Assembly (NCBI GenBank): GCA_030533445.1
Contig: CM060065.1
Span: forward strand, 52,555,964-52,619,963
Length of the DNA: 64,000 nt
Origin: Cyprinodon diabolis
Taxonomy: Eukaryota; Chordata; Actinopteri; Cyprinodontiformes; Cyprinodontidae
Direction: 5' to 3'
The translations under genes and the position numbers were made by a program. The notes beneath the pieces are model-generated. The model made no database searches and was not told the DNA's origin. It saw nothing but the letters and a program-made list of their open reading frames with translations. Position 1 is the stretch's first letter, and every line of letters starts with the position of its first letter. Of the stretch, positions 10,886-21,640 are shown piece after piece.

Positions 10886-11445
10886 TCTCATGGTTATTGA
10901 ACTGATTCCTGTTATCTTTGTACAGGAACAGCCAGTCTGTAGCTAAAAAAAAAAACAAAATCAGAAAACATAGCTGGATCAGTTTCAGTCTTCAAACATC
11001 TGCAAACCTGTGAAAGCAGGAGAGTGAGAAGAGATCTTCTAGTGAGATCTTCTTTTTGCAGGAACGGCTGCTGCTCTCAGGTCTGCAGAGCATTCATCCT
11101 GATTATCCTGAGCAGCCAGCTGTGCTGAGGGCAGCATTTCCTTCTGCTGCTGCAGGAACACAGCCTCAGGTGCTGCCGACAGCCCCACCAGGGGGCGCTT
11201 TAGGGCCAGAGGTCATGAGAACCAGGAGCTGCTCAGGTTTTCTGCTCCTTCTGTGTTCTTGAACAACTCTATAGTTTAGGAGGCTGGATGGGATCTTTAA
11301 TGTCTGGATCTTTGACATCGTTTAGTGCTGGATCACCTGCAGAGCAGCTGTTTGCAGATGTTTAGACCCCTCTGCCTAATCCCCAAAGTAACAGGAAGCA
11401 AGGCTGAGAGACAGTTATTGTTATTTACTATAACTCTCAATGGTC
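10886..11445. other. Intergenic stretch, nothing recognised
   Basis: No repeat ends, splice-bounded exon or known domain recognised. A short frame at 11056-11262 has no family resemblance. Confidence 0.4.
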
Positions 11446-12333
11446 CATGGGGGATTTATCATTAGGCAATACCAGGCAGCTGCCTAGGGCCCCAAGTTCC
11501 TGGGGGCCCCATAAAACTCTGTTTACATTTATAGTTAATACAATTATTCCCTTTTTGTGCATGTTTTTTTAAATAAAAATCATTTTATTAAAATGCCATC
11601 AGAGCTCTTATAATATTAAGTGTGTCTCAGCCCCCCCCTTCAGTGTCCACCATATTGGATCAGTCCATTTGCTGTACATGTTCAGAAAGGTCCAAACAGA
11701 CAGCAGCAAACCATTTGAAAACAAACCATGCAAAGAGCAGTGTTGCCAACTTAGCGCTTTAGTCGCTATATTTAGCCACTTTTCAGACCCCTCTAGCACT
11801 TTGATTTCTAAAAAGCTCCTAGCGCCAAATCTAGAGACTTTTTTCTGCTACTGGAGACTTTGGAGACAACATCTAAAAGCAGCGAACTCTGCTCTCCAGA
11901 GCAAGTAGATTGGTAACCCCGCCTCCTGCTCTCCTCTATCTTGTCTGCTGTCATGATTCATGCAGCTATTATTTCATCCAAATGGAAAATGGAGAACAGA
12001 TAAGCAGATCATGGCTTGTCTACAGTGAAAAGAAGGACTGGGTTATTTACTTTGGCCTTTTTGGAAACACAGGAAGGAGCAATCAGCTAAGTGAGCTTAG
12101 TGCTTGGAAAAAATCTTTCATTCCTTTAGAGACAGCATGAAAAGTCAGCTGAGTACAAAACATAGAGAGGAAAACAAGAAGAAAAGGGACAAGAAGAGAG
12201 GGACACAACCTAGAACAGATAATGGATGTCTATTCTTTTAACATCTCTCTATCTGTGGAATGGGGCTGATTATGTGTTGTCTTCTCTGTTCAGAGGGGCC
12301 CCAGCCTGTCTTTGCCTCCTAAATGCACCCCTG
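11446..12333 (+). mobile_element. hAT transposon relic with 8-bp target duplication
   Basis: Left end CATGGGGGATTTATCATTAG and right end GCACCCCTG form an imperfect inverted repeat, flanked by CAATGGTC (11438-11445) and CAGTGGTC (12334-12341), 7 of 8 bases alike. The ends contain CCTAGGGCCCC-type sequence seen in fish hAT elements. The interior keeps a decayed transposase stretch. Confidence 0.65.
11980..12140 (+). pseudogene. TTF-type zinc-finger remnant of a hAT transposase
   Basis: The frame reads SRSWLVYSEKKDWVIYFGLFG then NTGRSNQLSELSAWKKS. This resembles the TTF-type zinc-finger region of ZMYM-like hAT transposases, where a W-L-x-Y-S block precedes C-F-x-C-x-L-F. The cysteines are lost and the frame stops at 12140, so it is dead. 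It lies inside the hAT element at 11446-12333. Confidence 0.55.
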
Positions 12334-12752
12334 CAGTGGTCATAATGTTTTGCCCATCCAGTGATCTGCAGCCTTTCTCATTACTAATGTGTCTAAACCT
12401 TATTATGCTGAGCTGGTTGTGGATGTTCCCTCATCTGACCGCTGGGGGGCGCTAATAGACAAGTAACAAAGCGTTGAGGTTTTTTGACTGAAGGATCCTC
12501 ATTCTGTCTCCATCAATGCTCTAACAACAAAACCGGTATTTAATATTTCTCATCTGGTTTAGGCTCAAGTTTCTTCCCTACACTGTCATCAGATTCAGTC
12601 AAACTGAGGCATAAATATATTAATTTCCCCCTCCAGCAAAGTTGGAAGAATTTTAATTTTAATGTATATATAGTATGATGTATATATAACATTGTTGATT
12701 TAAACACTTCATCTTGATTTGCAAGTTGCCGCGGTAACTCCCTGAAGACACC

Positions 12753-12827
12753 ATGAAGGACATGTTGGTGCCAGAGACGATTCAGGGCGATAAGAACACA
12801 GTGAAAAATGTAGAGGAAATCCTCTAA
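12753..12827 (+). other. Candidate small ORF or last exon (unrecognised)
   Basis: An ATG at 12753 opens a 24-codon frame (MKDMLVPETIQGDK...) ending in TAA at 12825, with an AATAAA 60 bp later at 12887-12892. An AG precedes it (CTGAAG/ACACC) but the pyrimidine tract is weak. It could be the last exon of an unknown gene, a processed pseudogene tail or chance. I do not recognise the peptide. Confidence 0.2.
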
Positions 12828-13718
12828 AGTTTACAACCTGTTAGCTGCAAAATGTGGACTTTGAACACTTGTCCGTTTAGCTTTTGAATAAACATCAAAA
12901 TCCTCAGTTTATTGTTATTCATGTAAGACTTATAATCAATTTTACTGGTCCAGATTGTGTTTCAATAGCAGCAGCATACAGACAACAATTATAAATACAT
13001 AAACTCTAAAGGGCTAAGGAGAAAGCAACAGTGTGTACACATGTATGTACAGTAATTTATTCCTTTACGGTCTGGGAGGTGTTGATTGTGTCCATCAGAG
13101 AGACAATATAGGAAGAAAATGTTAAAATCTAACTTTCTCTATCCGGTTTGAGTAAATGTTGCTCTTACATCATTTACTCGGAGGTTAAATTCTAACCAAT
13201 CTGCATCCATGATGTTTGGGGTCTGCATAGAGTTCACTGCTCTCCCATGACCAGAGGTGGAAAGAGTATTAAAAAAATTGTAATTGAGTAAAAGTATCTT
13301 TACTTTGCCTAAATTCTACTCACAGTAAAAGTAAAATTACCCATCTCAAAATTTACTCAAGTAAAAGTACAAAATTACTTCATTTAAAATGTAATTTGAG
13401 TAAAGGTTACTTAGTTACTTTGAGTTATTTAATGCAAAAAAAGGATGAGTCAAGGCATATTTCAGTGGACATCCACACTTGCTAAAGATCAGCCGGGCTA
13501 AAGAACATACTTCCTCACAACAGTCACAACCTGAACCATAAAGTGCAAACTATTTTCAAACCTACAGTCCAACAGACAACACCATGATAACTAACTTTCC
13601 GCCACATTTTTTCGTAAATTGGATGTTGATGTTTTAAAAGTCGGGCTATCAGGTCCCTGTATGACCGGTGTTAGAGTCTGGTCCGCATTGCCGGCAGTAA
13701 GTCAGTAACTCGTTTCCG

Positions 13719-13961
13719 GTGAGAGTTGGACTCCGCCAGGGCTGCCCTTTGTCACCGATTCTGTTCATTACCTTCATGGACAGAATTTCTAGGCGCAGCC
13801 AAGGTGTTGAGGGGATCTGTATTGGTGACCATAGGATTGCGTCTCGGCTTTTTGCAAGTGATGTGGTCCTATTGGCTTCATCAGGTCGTGATCTGTTGCT
13901 CTCGCTGGATCGGTTTGTAGCCGAGTGTGAAGCGGCCGGGATGGGGATCAGTGCCTCCTAA
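13719..13961 (+). pseudogene. Rex3 reverse transcriptase fragment (dead active site)
   Basis: Encodes VGLRQGCPLSPILFITFMDR and the palm motif. The catalytic FADD reads FASD because codon 13857-13859 is AGT, so polymerisation would be abolished. A stop (TAA) at 13962 breaks the frame before the C-terminal domain. It lies in the Rex3 copy at 13644-14655. Confidence 0.85.
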
Positions 13962-13996
13962 TCTGAGGCCATGGTCTTGAGCCGGAAAAGGGTAGA

Positions 13997-14638
13997 GTGC
14001 CTTCTCCGGGTCAGGGGGGTGTCCTGCCCCAAGTGGAGGAGTTTAAGTATCTTGGGATCTTGTTCACGAATGAGGGAAGAAGGGAGCGGGAGATCGATAG
14101 ACGGATTGGCGCAGCGTCTGCCGTGAAGCGGGCGCTCTACCGGTCCATCGTGGTGAAGAGAGAGCTGAGTCAAAAAGCGAAGCTCTCGATTTACCGGTCG
14201 ATCTATGTTCCTACCCTCATCTATGGTCATGAACTCTGGGTCATGACCGAAAGAACGAGATCGCGGATACAAGCGGCTGAAATGGGTTTCCCCCGTAGGG
14301 TGGCTGGGCTCTCCCTTAGAGATAGGGTGAGAAGCTCGGTCATCCGGGACGGACTCGGAGTAGAGCCGCTGCTCCTCCACGTCGAGAGGAGCCAGTTGAG
14401 GTGGCTTGGGCATCTGGTTAGGATGCCTCCTGGACGCCTCCCTGGTGAGGTGTTCCGGGCACGTCCCACCTGGGGGAGGCCCCGGGGAAGACCCAGGACA
14501 CGTTGGAGGGCCTATGATTCTCGGCTGGCCTGGGAACGCCTTGGGGTTCCTCCTGAGGGGCTAGAAGAAGTGGCTGGGGAGAGGGAAGTCTGGGCCTCCC
14601 TTCTTAAGCTGCTGCCTCCGCGACCCGACCCTGGATAA
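13997..14638 (+). pseudogene. Rex3 ORF C-terminal region
   Basis: A 213-codon frame in the last part of Rex3. It includes QVEEFKYLGILFTNEG, RRIGAASAVKRALYRSIVVK, TLIYGHELWVMTERTRSR and a long C-terminal region rich in proline and arginine, ending in LLPPRPDPG. It has the normal Rex3 terminus but is separated from the reverse transcriptase core by a stop and a frame change. Non-functional on its own. Confidence 0.85.
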
Positions 14639-15125
14639 GCGGAGGAAGATGGATGGATGTTTTAAAAGTCGAAAGCTACGTTTTGCTGGGCAGGCAAATG
14701 TTGCACTGCATTATCACATTGTTCCCTTTTGTGCATTTGAAAACAAAAAATCCGTCCAAATATGGCCGAGGGTTTTTCTGGCTTTCGTCTCCAGAATATG
14801 TTTCCTCTTCAGACCTTTCCTCATCCATCCTCCCTAAATTGTGATTCGCAACTGCCATCTTCCTATGAGACGATACAAAGGGTAAATGCAAGGCAGGGCA
14901 AAATTTCAATTTTTCACCATCAGTATTTTTTTTTATTTTTTTTCTTTACTCAGTAACGTGAGAGGGTTTTAGATGTAGCAAAGTAAAACTACTTAGGTTC
15001 AAATTTACTCTAGTAAAAGTAAAAATTACATATTTCAAAAACTACTCAGAAAATTACAAATTATTCATAAAAAGTACTCAATTACAGTAACGTGAGTAAA
15101 TGTAATTCGTTACTTTCCAGCCCTG

Positions 15126-15489
15126 GTCATGACCCTAGACATGTGCAGATGTAGACTGTTTATCATGTTTACATCTGCATCATCAAAGATGTAAACATAC
15201 CTTATAATGTAAATAGTTTGGATTGCAGAAAGGAAGAATATTTAGTTACCCTCTTTCAGCTGGGCAGCCATTAGTCTGGAAAGAGAGGTGGAAAAAGTGA
15301 AGGCGAGGGGTTAAGCAATCTAACCAACCTTATGGCTTAGTGGAAGAAGCTGTTGTTAAGAAGCCCTGGAAGGAGGGAAGTTCAGAGCTGATGATTCTCA
15401 CTATAGACCTAATTATTGGTTGTAGTTAGAGATGGATGAGCACAGGATAGACACAGACATGGTGGTAGAAGACTTTCTGGTCTGCTGCA
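15126..15489. other. Stretch with no recognised feature
   Basis: Between the hAT element and the next MITE. No coding pattern or repeat ends seen. Confidence 0.4.
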
Positions 15490-15498
15490 GGAACTCCA

Positions 15499-16051
15499 TA
15501 GCCTGGGTGCCATTCCGAACTTAGTCCCGCCCACAACGTTTGAGGTCGGGAAGTTCGGTCTGGCATTGCTCAATAGTAGCGCGAGTATGCTAGCACAATA
15601 TCTGGCGGGCCAATCAAATTGTCAGGGCGGGCTTTATACGATGATGGACAGATGATCAACAGTAACGTAATCAACCACGTCACCAAAGCGCGCTTGGGTG
15701 ACAACAACAATGGCTGCCGCTGGAGAGTTGAGGTGAGTAGATTCTGCTATTAGGTCTGTTCTAGAAGATATCGACAGCAAATTAATTTTAAAAGAGGAAC
15801 AGAGAAACGCGATCAAGGCTCATCTTCTTATTCTAGGCGTGCAACTGGACGCTTTGATTTTTGTTGACAACAACTATGCGTCGCTTAACATACGTCACGC
15901 ACTCCGTTGCTCTTAGTGGTTGTAGGTCTATCCAATTGAGTGCAGAGGCATTTTTTTTCCTGGTTCGTTCGAAACACGCCCCATAATCACAGCTCTATGG
16001 AGCAGCATCAGACTCATTTGGACTAGAATTCAGTAGGACTACGTCAGGCTA
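15499..16051 (+). mobile_element. RecQ-relic MITE family 2, copy D (553 bp)
   Basis: Ends TAGCCTGGGTGCC and TACGTCAGGCTA, flanked by a 9-bp duplication GGAACTCCA (15490-15498) and GGAAGTCCA (16052-16060), one mismatch. An inverted copy of the same 553-bp length is at 37799-38351, about 99% identical by eye. It carries a start codon at 15710 and a short frame homologous, without gaps, to the RecQ N-terminal frame of family 1, with a TGA at codon 9 (15734-15736). Confidence 0.8.
15710..15835 (+). pseudogene. RecQ-like helicase N-terminal relic (family 2)
   Basis: From the ATG at 15710 the frame reads MAAAGELR, a TGA, then VDSAIRSVLEDIDSKL and ILKEEQRNAIKAHL. Aligned without gaps to the family-1 ORF it shares the MAA start, the VL pair and the LKEEQ...A...A.L block, which is the Q-motif-like region of RecQ helicases. 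The Walker-A part is not preserved. The overlapping GAGGTGAGT could be read as a splice donor, but the frame continues past it, so a nonsense mutation is the simpler reading. Confidence 0.55.
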
Positions 16052-16441
16052 GGAAGTCCAGTCTCTGCTGGGTCTTCTTCTGAACAGGGTCCATGGCTCT
16101 GTTGGAAAACCTGGGCTGCATCCTCCAAGGATGCGGTCTACCTAAACTGGAACCGTGAAAGTTGACACACAAAGCAGGAAAAGAATGAAAACCGAAGTTT
16201 TCAAAACTGTTTATTCATTTTTATTTTTTATTATAAAGTGAACAAAGACTGATGAGAATCCAGAATGGAATAAAGGTTCCAACCACCAGCAGGAACCAAT
16301 CAAATCAAATGTAATGATTTCTACCTTAGTCAGTTAAATAACCTGCTGCTGTCATTCTGCACATCTCTGATGTTGCGTCTATTTTCAAATATCCATTACT
16401 GTAAAAATGTCCATAGCTGCATATTGGTTATTTATTCTCCA

Positions 16442-16733
16442 CACTGCAAAAACGATCAAGAAATAAGTAAAAATTTGTTAAATTAAGTGTATTTATTCTT
16501 ATTTTAAGTAGGTAAATGAGATAGTTTGCCAATGGAATCAATATTTTTACTCTTAAAATAAGATAATTACATAATATGCACTTGAAATAAGACAATGCAA
16601 TTATGTTTTTCTTATTTTAAATGTAAATTGTCTTGTTCCATTGGCAAAATGTCTCTTTTATCTCCTCAATTCAAGAACAAATGCACTTATTTTAAGAAAA
16701 AAATACTTATCCAGATTTCGATTTTTTCCAGTG
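16442..16733 (+). mobile_element. CACTG-ended 292-bp MITE, copy 2
   Basis: CACTGCAAAAACGATC at the left and GATTTTTTCCAGTG at the right, flanked by CA on both sides. Collinear with copy 1 at 3229-3520 and the same length. Confidence 0.8.
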
Positions 16734-16849
16734 CAGTTTTATATTGTTAAAACACTTTACAGGATTTTATTGTTTATATTTTAACTCTTCCCTATTATGT
16801 TATTCTTATACAGTTTTCTAAGGTCCACATTTGTGTGACCATTTTCAAT

Positions 16850-16916
16850 AATCTTTCTGCTGCTGGAAATTTGCCCATTGTGGGACAATAAAGGGATTTT
16901 CTATTCTATTCTATAA
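16850..16916 (+). mobile_element. LINE 3'-end remnant with TTCTA tail
   Basis: CCCATTGTGGGACAATAAAGG then a tail of TTCTATTCTATTCTAT. The tail unit is the same pentamer as the big satellite at 1-1503. Severely 5'-truncated. Confidence 0.55.
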
Positions 16917-17506
16917 AAGGGATAGAAAGATATAATTAAATCTAAACAATGTATGTATAAAAATATATGTGCAAAATCTCTAATATTCAACAACAAAAAT
17001 TACGTAGATAAGCATATTGTGCAAAACAGCAATAAAAAGATAAAATTATCAGATTTATAGTCCCCACCCTGCAGATATATTAGAATCTGTCCTTAAATTC
17101 CAGCCAAACCCATTTAATCAGTAACAGATAAAAACCTTCAGATAAATCAAACTTTACCGCCACATATCTGACTCTATAACCATTAAAACAACTATTTTCA
17201 TTCATTTCAGACGGAACTATTCACTGACTGGATTATATTAAACTGAACTTTCAATTCTCACCACTGTTCGGCGCCAAGTAACCTTTCCTCTGATCACGGC
17301 TTGCTTGGTCTCGCAATGAATCCTGGGTAAACCAAGGATAGCGAGGATACATCGGACCCGTCCTTCAAATCGGGCAAAAAGAAGGACGCATTTTAAGGTC
17401 GCATAACGAGGAGTCATGGAATCCAACCTCTGCGCCGCGCTGTGACGTAATCGTCCTTCGAATCCAGCCTTCTAAGGACGCATCCTAGGTTTTCGAACAC
17501 AACATA

Positions 17507-18754
17507 CACTATATTGCCAAAAGTATTTGCTCACCTGCCTTGACTCACATATGAGCTTAAGTGACATCCCGTTCCTAATCCATAGGGTTCAATATGACGT
17601 CGGTCCACCCTTTGCAGCTAGAACAGCTTCAACTCTTCTGGGAAGGCTGTCCACAAGGTTTAGGAGTGTGTTTATGGGAATTTTTGACCATTCTTCCAGA
17701 AGCGCATTTGTGAGGTCGCACACTGATGTTGGACGAGAAGGCCTGGCTCTCAGTCTCCGCTCTAATTCATCCCAAAGGTGTTCTATCGGGTTGAGGTCAG
17801 GACTCTGTGCAGGCCAGTCAAGTTCATCCACACCAGACTCTGTCATCCATGTCTTTATGGACCTTGCTTTGTGCACTGGTGCACAGTCATGTTGGAAGAG
17901 GAAGGGGCCAGCTCCAAACTGTTCCCACAAAGTTGGGAGCATGGAATTGTCCAAAATGTCTTGGTATGCTGAAGCATTCAGAGTTCCTTTCACTGGAACT
18001 AAGGGGCCAAGCCCAGCTCCTGAAAAACAACCCCACACCATAATCCCCCCTCCACCAAACTTTACACTTGGCACAATGCAGTCAGACAAGTACCGTTCTC
18101 CTGGCAACCGCCAAACCCAGACCCGTCCATCAGATTGCCAGATGGAGAAGCGCGATTCGTCACTCCAGAGAACGCGTCTCCACTGCTCTAGAGTCCAGTG
18201 GCGGCGTGCTTTACACCACCGCATCCGACGCTTTGCATTGCACTTGGTTATGTATGGCTTGGATGCAGCTGCTCGACCATGGAAACCCATTCCATGAAGC
18301 TCTCTGCGCACTGTTCTTGAGCTAATCTGAAGGCCACATGAAGTTTGGAGGTCTGTAGTGATTGACTCTGCAGAAAGTTGGCGACCTCTTCGCACTATGC
18401 GCTTCAGCATCCGCTGACCCCGCTCCGTCAGTTTACGTGGCCTACCACTTCGTGGCTGAGTTGCTGTCGTTCCCAAACACTTCCATTTTCTTATAATACA
18501 GCTGACAGTTGACTGTGGAATATTTAGGAGCGAGGAAATTTCACGACTGGATTTGTTGCACAGGTGGCATCCTATCACAGTTCCACGCTGGAATTCACTG
18601 AGCTCCTGAGAGCGACCCATTCTTTCACAAATGTTTGTAAAAACAGTCTGCATGCCTAGGTGCTTGAATTTATACACCTGTGGCCATGGAAGTGATTGGA
18701 ACACCTGATTCCAATAATTTGGATGGGTGAGCAAATACTTTTGGCAATATAGTG
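17507..18754 (-). mobile_element. Tc1-like transposon, apparently complete (1,248 bp)
   Basis: Inverted ends CACTATATTGCCAAAAGTAT on both sides, flanked by TA duplications at 17505-17506 and 18755-18756. The inverted repeats run about 29 bp. A full transposase frame lies between them on the minus strand. Intact ends plus an intact ORF suggest a recent insertion. It sits at the right edge of the element at 16101-17500. Confidence 0.95.
17589..18620 (-). CDS. Tc1/mariner transposase, intact (343 aa)
   Basis: Starts [17 protein letters not shown], the usual Tc1-family start. The frame also runs 38 codons further upstream from a non-ATG codon, which is unlikely to be used. An N-terminal paired-like helix-turn-helix DNA-binding region (about 1-110) contains a GRPRK AT-hook-like motif at 59-63. 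The DDE catalytic residues are D154 (WSDES), D245 (FQHDCAP) and E280 (DLNPIEHLW), with the DD34E spacing of Tc1. It ends AAKGGPTSY. The enzyme cuts and pastes the element at TA sites in the nucleus. No internal stop or frameshift, so activity is possible but not shown by sequence. Confidence 0.93.
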   Translation of the reverse strand: MGRSQELSEFQRGTVIGCHLCNKSSREISSLLNIPQSTVSCIIRKWKCLGTTATQPRSGRPRKLTERGQRMLKRIVRRGRQLSAESITTDLQTSCGLQISSRTVRRELHGMGFHGRAAASKPYITKCNAKRRMRWCKARRHWTLEQWRRVLWSDESRFSIWQSDGRVWVWRLPGERYLSDCIVPSVKFGGGGIMVWGCFSGAGLGPLVPVKGTLNASAYQDILDNSMLPTLWEQFGAGPFLFQHDCAPVHKARSIKTWMTESGVDELDWPAQSPDLNPIEHLWDELERRLRARPSRPTSVCDLTNALLEEWSKIPINTLLNLVDSLPRRVEAVLAAKGGPTSY

Positions 18755-18756
18755 TA

Positions 18757-19336
18757 TGTGTAGATCAGCTCAGCATTTAAGAGAGGGTGGAAGCAGTCAC
18801 CAACAGACGCAGCTGGTTAATTATGTTGAAGGGCTGTGCATGTGTGAGGCGGGGGCTGTAACGTGCAGACCTGTAGTGAGATGTAAACACCGACCACAAC
18901 AGTTAAGGAGGAATCCTTCCTTGAACAAAATGATTTACGGCCTAACCCCATTAAAAAAAAACATTCCAGGTGAGGACGACGTGTCTCCGCTAACGCTGTG
19001 ACATCAGCACACCAACAGCAACACGCTTCTATCATCACTGGAATATTACAAATGAAACCAGATGAAATGACTTCATCTGTTTCGATTCCAGTGAAGCAAG
19101 CCTTGATATTTATGATGTTGATTGTCTTTAACATCTGTTTGAATGAGGCTTAGTGTTGCAATCATTTAGGACACGTGTTTCATCAATAACTGATTAATTC
19201 TGATGGAGATCAGAAACTCTGTGACAAACTGTAAATCCATCAGAAGTGAAAACTTCATCATGTCTTTAACATTTAATTGCTTATTTATCCAAGGATGGAA
19301 GGAAGGATGGATGGACAGACCGACCAACCAAGAGAC
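18757..19336. other. Stretch with no recognised feature
   Basis: Between the Tc1 element and the GATA array. No domain, splice-bounded exon or repeat ends recognised. Confidence 0.4.
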
Positions 19337-20436
<1,100 letters not shown>

Positions 20437-20967
20437 GGATGCTGATCTAGTTTGGGTTCCTTTAATTCGCTCCAGATGGTTTTCATCAGCAGGGATGAAG
20501 AGAAAGGTCAACTGAGGACAGTGCTGGTGGGATAGTAAAGAGCTCTGTGGGGATTCGTCTTCTTGCTGTTGAGAGGATAAAAGTCAATGACTCTCTGAGA
20601 CATTCAGCCCACTGAGGTCTGAGAACAATGGAGGTTATTTTCCACTCCTGGCTCTGTGCTGCTGCTGCTGCTGCTGGGGGGTCTTGGAAAAAGGCTGGAT
20701 TTCCTCATCTGCCTCTTTGCCAAACAAAACAGTTAACCAGACCCTGAAAAGCAGAACTGCTGATTTAGATCATTCCACTGCAGGAAATAGTTCCCATCAG
20801 CTTCTATCAAGTACCTGATTGATGTCTGACATGCTGCACTTTGGAGCTTGTTCGGGACTAAGGACTAAGTCCTCAAAGCTTCTCTGACTAGAAAAAGAAG
20901 CTCTCTTTAACATGGATTGACAGACACTGACCTCAAATTGTTAAATGCTGATAACATCACAAGGTTA
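20437..20967. other. Stretch with no recognised feature
   Basis: Contains a short CTG repeat near 20658-20675. No coding or repeat-element evidence otherwise. Confidence 0.4.
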
Positions 20968-21165
20968 CCATCACGGGAGAAGAACGTAAGGTGGAGGAAA
21001 TGTATAAATACCTCAGTGTTCACTTAGAAAATGGAATGGACTGGAGATGCAACTGTGAGGTGTCTACAAGTAGGGACAGAGCAGCTTGTACTTCTAGAGA
21101 AAGGTTAGATGGAAAAATGCTGCATATCTCCTCTAAGTCTGTTGTGAAGGGTGTGATCTTGACCT
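20968..21165 (+). mobile_element. L2-like LINE fragment (thumb region)
   Basis: The + frame reads VEEMYKYLSVHLENGMDWRC, matching the YKYLGVHLDN-type segment after the reverse transcriptase palm of fish L2-like LINEs. Both ends are missing and it decays into other frames. Confidence 0.5.
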
Positions 21166-21180
21166 AATAGCTGCATGTTT

Positions 21181-21224
21181 GTTTCCTGAAGTGAACCAAC
21201 TAAGGTTGGTTCACTTCAGGAAAC
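21181..21224. repeat. Perfect 20-bp inverted repeat with 4-nt loop
   Basis: Left arm GTTTCCTGAAGTGAACCAAC (21181-21200), loop TAAG, right arm its exact reverse complement (21205-21224). It would form a very stable hairpin in DNA or RNA. No promoter or gene context recognised. Confidence 0.9.
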
Positions 21225-21254
21225 AATATAAGTGCAATTCTAAAAATCTAAAGA

Positions 21255-21640
21255 CCTTGCTCTTGGTTTTTGAGAGTCCAGTGTTGGTCTTGGTCTAGGA
21301 GGGTATGGTATTGGTCCTTGTCATGGAGGGTCTGGCCTTGCTGTTGGCTCTTTAGGGTACCGTCTTGGTTACAGAGGGTAGGTCTTGGCCACGGATGATA
21401 CAGTCTTTGTCTTGGAGGGTTAGGTCCTGGTTTTGGAGGGTCCAGCCTTGGTCTTGCACTTGAATGGGCTGGTCTTGGTGGGTCTGGTCTTGGTTTTGGC
21501 AGGTCTGGTCTTCGCCTTGACCACAGAGGGTCTTGTCTTGGCCTTAAGACCTGGCCTAAGACGGTCCAGTGTTGGTCTTAGAGGGGCTTGTCTTGGATGG
21601 TCCAGTCTTGGTCTTGCGCTTGGGGAGTTTTTCTTACATG
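21255..21640 (+). repeat. Degenerate TTGGTCTTGG minisatellite
   Basis: Irregular tandem variants of GGTCTTGGTCTTGGAGGGTC over about 385 bp, such as GGTCTTGGTTTTGGAGGG and GGTCTGGTCTTGG. Long frames across both strands come from this repetition. Confidence 0.75.

Larger units (their letters stand above)
13644..14655 (+). mobile_element. Rex3 (RTE) LINE, 5'-truncated, with perfect target duplication
   Basis: Flanked by a perfect 16-bp duplication GATGTTTTAAAAGTCG (13628-13643 and 14656-14671). It ends with GATG repeats just after the stop codon, the Rex3 hallmark. It contains CAGGGCTGCCCTTTGTCACC, the site targeted by a standard Rex3 primer. Only the second half of the reverse transcriptase and the C-terminus remain. 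Confidence 0.9.
13252..15125 (+). mobile_element. hAT-like element rich in AGTAAAAGTA motifs, split by Rex3
   Basis: Starts CAGAGGTGGAAAGAGTA and ends TTACTTTCCAGCCCTG, flanked by CCCATGAC (13244-13251) and GTCATGAC (15126-15133), 6 of 8 bases alike. The ends are dense in AGTAAAAGTA/TACTTTTACT. A Rex3 LINE occupies 13644-14655. No transposase was recognised, so it is probably non-autonomous. Confidence 0.65.
16101..17500 (+). mobile_element. Inverted-repeat element starting TGTTSGAAAACCT
   Basis: Left end TTGGAAAACCTGGGCTGCAT and right end GGTTTTCGAACA form an imperfect inverted repeat of about 25 bp, both with GCATCCT/AGGATGC. A related copy starts near 57820 and continues at 60762-61670; they share TTCGGCGCCAAGTA-type sequence and the CCGCCACATATCTGACTC block. 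It contains a CACTG MITE (16442-16733) and a LINE tail. No clear target duplication and no transposase. Confidence 0.5.

Noticed and set aside
15734..15742. GTGAGT as a splice donor in the family-2 RecQ relic
   Set aside because: The frame homologous to family 1 continues directly past it without gaps, so a nonsense codon explains it better.
17527..18325. Plus-strand frames over the Tc1 element
   Set aside because: Shadows of the minus-strand transposase.
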